This document shows, in pieces, positions 61,565-64,000 of a stretch of 64,000 bases of DNA. Numbering within the stretch: position 1 is the first letter of the stretch; each line of letters opens with the position of its first letter. The stretch comes from Pseudonocardia humida (GTDB lineage Bacteria; Actinomycetota; Actinomycetes; Mycobacteriales; Pseudonocardiaceae), in NCBI RefSeq assembly GCF_023898865.1, contig NZ_JAGSOV010000034.1, positions 62,001-126,000 on the forward strand. The letters are read 5' to 3'. Made by a program: the position numbers and the translations under genes. Below the pieces are notes generated by a model. The model was not told the DNA's origin. It saw only the letters and a list, made by a program, of their open reading frames with translations, and did not search any database.

Positions 61565-63070
61565 ATGGGCGCCTCGGTGGGCAGGGCGCCCGCGGCAGCG
61601 CTGGTGGTGGTGCTCGCCGTCACCGGCCTCGCGGTGGCCGTGCTGTTCCTGCCCGAGCGGCCCGGGCTGGACCAGGCGCTCGTCGCGAACCTGAGCGCGC
61701 TGGTGTCCTCGGCGACGGCCGCCGGCTGCGGGATCTGGCGGGCGGTGCACTCGGCCGGTCGTCGCAGGCGCGCGTGGAGCGCCCTGGGGGCCGCGCTGAC
61801 CTGCTGGGCCGTCGGTGACGCGATCTGGGCCTGGCTGGACGCCACCGGGCGGGACCCGTTCCCGTCGGTCGCCGACGTGGCCTACCTCGCGTTCGGGCCA
61901 CTGGCCTGCGCCGGGGTGCTGCTGCTGTTCGACCGCGGTGGGCGGGTGCACCGGTTGCAGGACCTGCTCGACGGGATGGCCACCAGCGGCGCGCTGGTGC
62001 TGGTGAGCTGGGCGACCGCGTTGGGCGCGGCCGTGCGGGCCGCGGAGGCGAGCCAGCCGCTGGCCTCCGCGGTCTCGGTGGCCTACCCCGTGCTGGACGT
62101 GCTGATCGCCGTGCTCGCCGTGCTCGCCCTGGCCCGAGCGCCGGCCGGGCGGCCCCGCCTGCCGCTCACCCTGCTCGTCGCCGGGCTGGTGCTCAACAGC
62201 GTCGCCGACAGCGGGTTCGTCTACCTCACCGCGACCGAGGGCTACGAGCCGGGGACCGCGCTGGACGTCGTCTGGAGCCTCGGGCTGGGCTGCCTCGCGC
62301 TGGCCGCGCTGCTCGACCGCCACCGCGGCGACGTCCGCCCGGCGGCGGTCGGCGTGCGCGAGGCGATCGTGCCGTCCGGTGGGCTGCTGCCCTACGTGCC
62401 CATCGGCATCGCGCTGGCGGTCGTCATCGTCACCGAGTTCATCGGGGGGCAGCCCTCGCCCGCCGAGGAGGTGGGGGTGCTCGCGCTGGTCCTGCTGCTG
62501 CTCCTGCGCCAGTACCTGACGTTGCGCGAGAACGCCCTCCTGGCCGCGCGGCTCGCCGCCCGCGAGGAGGAGCTGCACCACCAGGCGTTCCACGACGCGC
62601 TCACGGGCCTGGCCAACCAGGCGCTGTTCCGCGAGCGGCTGGAGCACGCCCTGGAGCTGCACGCCCGGGACCGCCGCCCGCTGGCCGTGGTCTACCTGGA
62701 CCTGGACGACTTCAAGCTGGTCAACGACACGCTCGGGCACGCGGCGGGCGACGAGCTGCTGGTGCGGGTGTCCGAGCGGATCAACGCCGCGGTGCGCACC
62801 GGCGACACCGTCGCCCGGCTGGGCGGTGACGAGTTCGCGGTGCTGCTGGGGACCGCCGACGGGGCGGGCCCGGCCGGTGAGCACTGCGCCGAGCGCATCG
62901 CCGAGGCGCTGCGCACCCCCATCGACGTGGCCGGGCGCCCGGTGCGGGCGCGGGTCAGCGCGGGCACGGTGCAGCTGGGCCCGCAGGACCCGGCGATGTC
63001 CGCCGACCAGGTGCTGACCTCCGCCGACCAGGCGATGTACGCGCGGAAGCCCCGGATGCGCGGGGCCTGA
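61565..63070 (+). CDS. Membrane-bound diguanylate cyclase
   Basis: 501 residues. Eight to nine membrane helices fill residues 10-320, then a linker helix (LTLRENALLAARLAAREEEL) leads into a GGDEF domain at 330-490. The signature is intact as VARLGGDEFAVLLG. Five residues before it, RTGD gives the RxxD inhibitory site, so product feedback is likely. It begins FHDALTGLANQALFRERLEH and ends with SAGTVQLG and ADQAMYARK. No EAL domain is attached. It should make cyclic di-GMP from GTP in response to a membrane signal. Confidence 0.92.
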   Translation: MGASVGRAPAAALVVVLAVTGLAVAVLFLPERPGLDQALVANLSALVSSATAAGCGIWRAVHSAGRRRRAWSALGAALTCWAVGDAIWAWLDATGRDPFPSVADVAYLAFGPLACAGVLLLFDRGGRVHRLQDLLDGMATSGALVLVSWATALGAAVRAAEASQPLASAVSVAYPVLDVLIAVLAVLALARAPAGRPRLPLTLLVAGLVLNSVADSGFVYLTATEGYEPGTALDVVWSLGLGCLALAALLDRHRGDVRPAAVGVREAIVPSGGLLPYVPIGIALAVVIVTEFIGGQPSPAEEVGVLALVLLLLLRQYLTLRENALLAARLAAREEELHHQAFHDALTGLANQALFRERLEHALELHARDRRPLAVVYLDLDDFKLVNDTLGHAAGDELLVRVSERINAAVRTGDTVARLGGDEFAVLLGTADGAGPAGEHCAERIAEALRTPIDVAGRPVRARVSAGTVQLGPQDPAMSADQVLTSADQAMYARKPRMRGA

Positions 63071-63078
63071 CGAGGAGC

Positions 63079-63909
63079 TCAGGGCGCCTGCGGGCGGAAC
63101 GGGACCTCGAGATCGTCACCCGGCTGCACGACCACCGCCGTGCCCGGCGGGATCTCCCGCCACAGCCCCGGCAGGTCGACCAGCGGCTCGGAGACGACCA
63201 CCCGGGCCTCGTCTGAGAAGTGCTGGAAGCGCTCGTTCTCCGGGTAGAGCAGCCGGACGTCGCGCACCGAGGAGCTGACGAACAGCGTGTTCGCCTCCGG
63301 CCCGCTGGCGTACCGCGCCGCGTAGAGCCGGACGCCGTCGCTCACCCCGACCGTCATCTGCAGCGGGTGCGCCACCCCGGCCCGGCGGCCGACCGCCTCG
63401 ACGAACCCCGCCATCCGCTCCAGCCCGCCCAGCGGGTCCTGGGCCAACCCGAAGGTCAGCGCCAGGTGGAACATCAACTCGGAGTCGGTGGAGCCCTCGA
63501 TCCCGAGGAACAGCGCCGGATCGACGGCCAGCACCAGCTCGCGGCGCACCCGGTCGAAGCCGTCGATGAAGCCGTTGTGCACGAACATCCAGTCGTCGTG
63601 CCGGAAGGGGTGGCAGTTGGTCTGCTGCACCGGCGTGCCGGTCGCGGCGCGCACGTGGGCGAGGAACAGCGGCGAGCGCAGCTGGGCGCTGATCTCACGC
63701 AGGTTGCGGTCGCCCCAGGCCGGCGAGGCGCTGCGGAAGAGCCCCGGTCGCTCGCCGGTGCCGTACCACCCCAGGCCGTACCCGTCCCCGTTGGCGATCG
63801 CGACGTCGGGGGCGTGGCTCTTGCTCTGCTCGATCAGCGACCGCGCCGGCTGGTAGAGCAGTTCCTCTGGACGGATGGGATCGCCGGAGTAGCCCAGCCA
63901 GCGGCACAT
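63079..63909 (-). CDS. Class II glutamine amidotransferase (EgtC-like)
   Basis: 276 residues beginning MCRWLGYSGDP, so Cys 2 becomes the N-terminal nucleophile. Other Ntn motifs are ANGDGYGLGWYGTGERPGLF, LFLAHVRAATGTPVQQTNCH, then HPFRHDDWMFVHNGFIDGFD and GSTDSELMFHLAL. The family includes EgtC of ergothioneine synthesis and related YafJ-like hydrolases. Other egt genes are not visible in the window, so the substrate is uncertain. It converges with the cyclase gene (stops 63070 and 63079). Confidence 0.88.
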   Translation of the reverse strand: MCRWLGYSGDPIRPEELLYQPARSLIEQSKSHAPDVAIANGDGYGLGWYGTGERPGLFRSASPAWGDRNLREISAQLRSPLFLAHVRAATGTPVQQTNCHPFRHDDWMFVHNGFIDGFDRVRRELVLAVDPALFLGIEGSTDSELMFHLALTFGLAQDPLGGLERMAGFVEAVGRRAGVAHPLQMTVGVSDGVRLYAARYASGPEANTLFVSSSVRDVRLLYPENERFQHFSDEARVVVSEPLVDLPGLWREIPPGTAVVVQPGDDLEVPFRPQAP

Positions 63910-64000
63910 GGCCCGACTCTCCCACAGGGGCGGGCCGGTAGCGCTGGGTGTTCACCCTTGTGCGGAACGCCGATGCGGAGTAGACCTGGCTGCACCGGGA

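Overview
The window is about 74% GC, with strongly GC-biased third codon positions, many GTG starts and GTGA/ATGA start-stop overlaps. A DevR/DosR-type regulator, universal stress proteins, an F420-type (DDN) oxidoreductase, a fused indolepyruvate:ferredoxin oxidoreductase and Methyltransf_19-type methyltransferases point to an actinomycete, most likely Pseudonocardia or a close relative (an inference from gene content). I saw no rRNA, tRNA, CRISPR array, phage or transposase.

Layout. 0-9.2 kb: the end of one MoeA gene, a MoeA fused to a substrate-binding-like domain, a BenE permease, a DDN-type oxidoreductase, a FAD oxidoreductase, an acetate-type symporter, a MarR gene with a perfect operator, then three decayed gene remnants. 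9.2-19.5 kb: a GAF-SpoIIE phosphatase, an enoyl-CoA hydratase, an Lrp regulator divergent from a fused indolepyruvate:ferredoxin oxidoreductase that is broken by poly-G/poly-C tracts (probably an assembly fault), small enzymes and an M28 peptidase. 19.7-25.6 kb: an OmpR-type two-component pair and an arsenic island (arsR, acr3, two arsC, arsM, second arsR). 25.6-28.4 kb: a PadR/HAAS pair and a DUF2306-like frame that runs without a stop into a DUF6544-like gene.

28.4-37.1 kb resembles a compact dormancy (DosR) regulon: an FMN-binding PPOX protein, a 217-residue DevR, a truncated DevS GAF domain, a DUF1918 protein, a SulP remnant, two tandem-domain universal stress proteins, two Acg-like nitroreductases and a DoxX protein. 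At least six 14-bp sites resembling the mycobacterial DosR box lie upstream of these genes. No intact DevS-type kinase is visible, so DevR may depend on a kinase outside the window.

37.3-49.5 kb: a secreted lectin-like propeller/TIM-barrel protein, a frameshifted hydrolase with an expanded 9-bp repeat, a flavin monooxygenase remnant, a membrane protein with an FLRPF motif, an acyl-CoA ligase and TetR gene with twin operators, a threonine-aldolase-like enzyme behind a long palindrome, an AraC regulator, a thioesterase, a class V aminotransferase and a Methyltransf_19 enzyme. 49.6-64 kb: an uncharacterised gene coupled to a DyP peroxidase behind a palindrome, a Phd-like orphan, a second Methyltransf_19 enzyme, a TetR/SDR pair with three evenly spaced palindromes, an AraC/DinB-like regulator overlapping a reductase gene, a 15-repeat WD40 protein, a truncated PPOX gene, a diguanylate cyclase and a class II glutamine amidotransferase.

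The best leads are the self-contained DosR-like regulon with a broken sensor, the unknown-DyP operon, and several sharply defined regulator-operator pairs.
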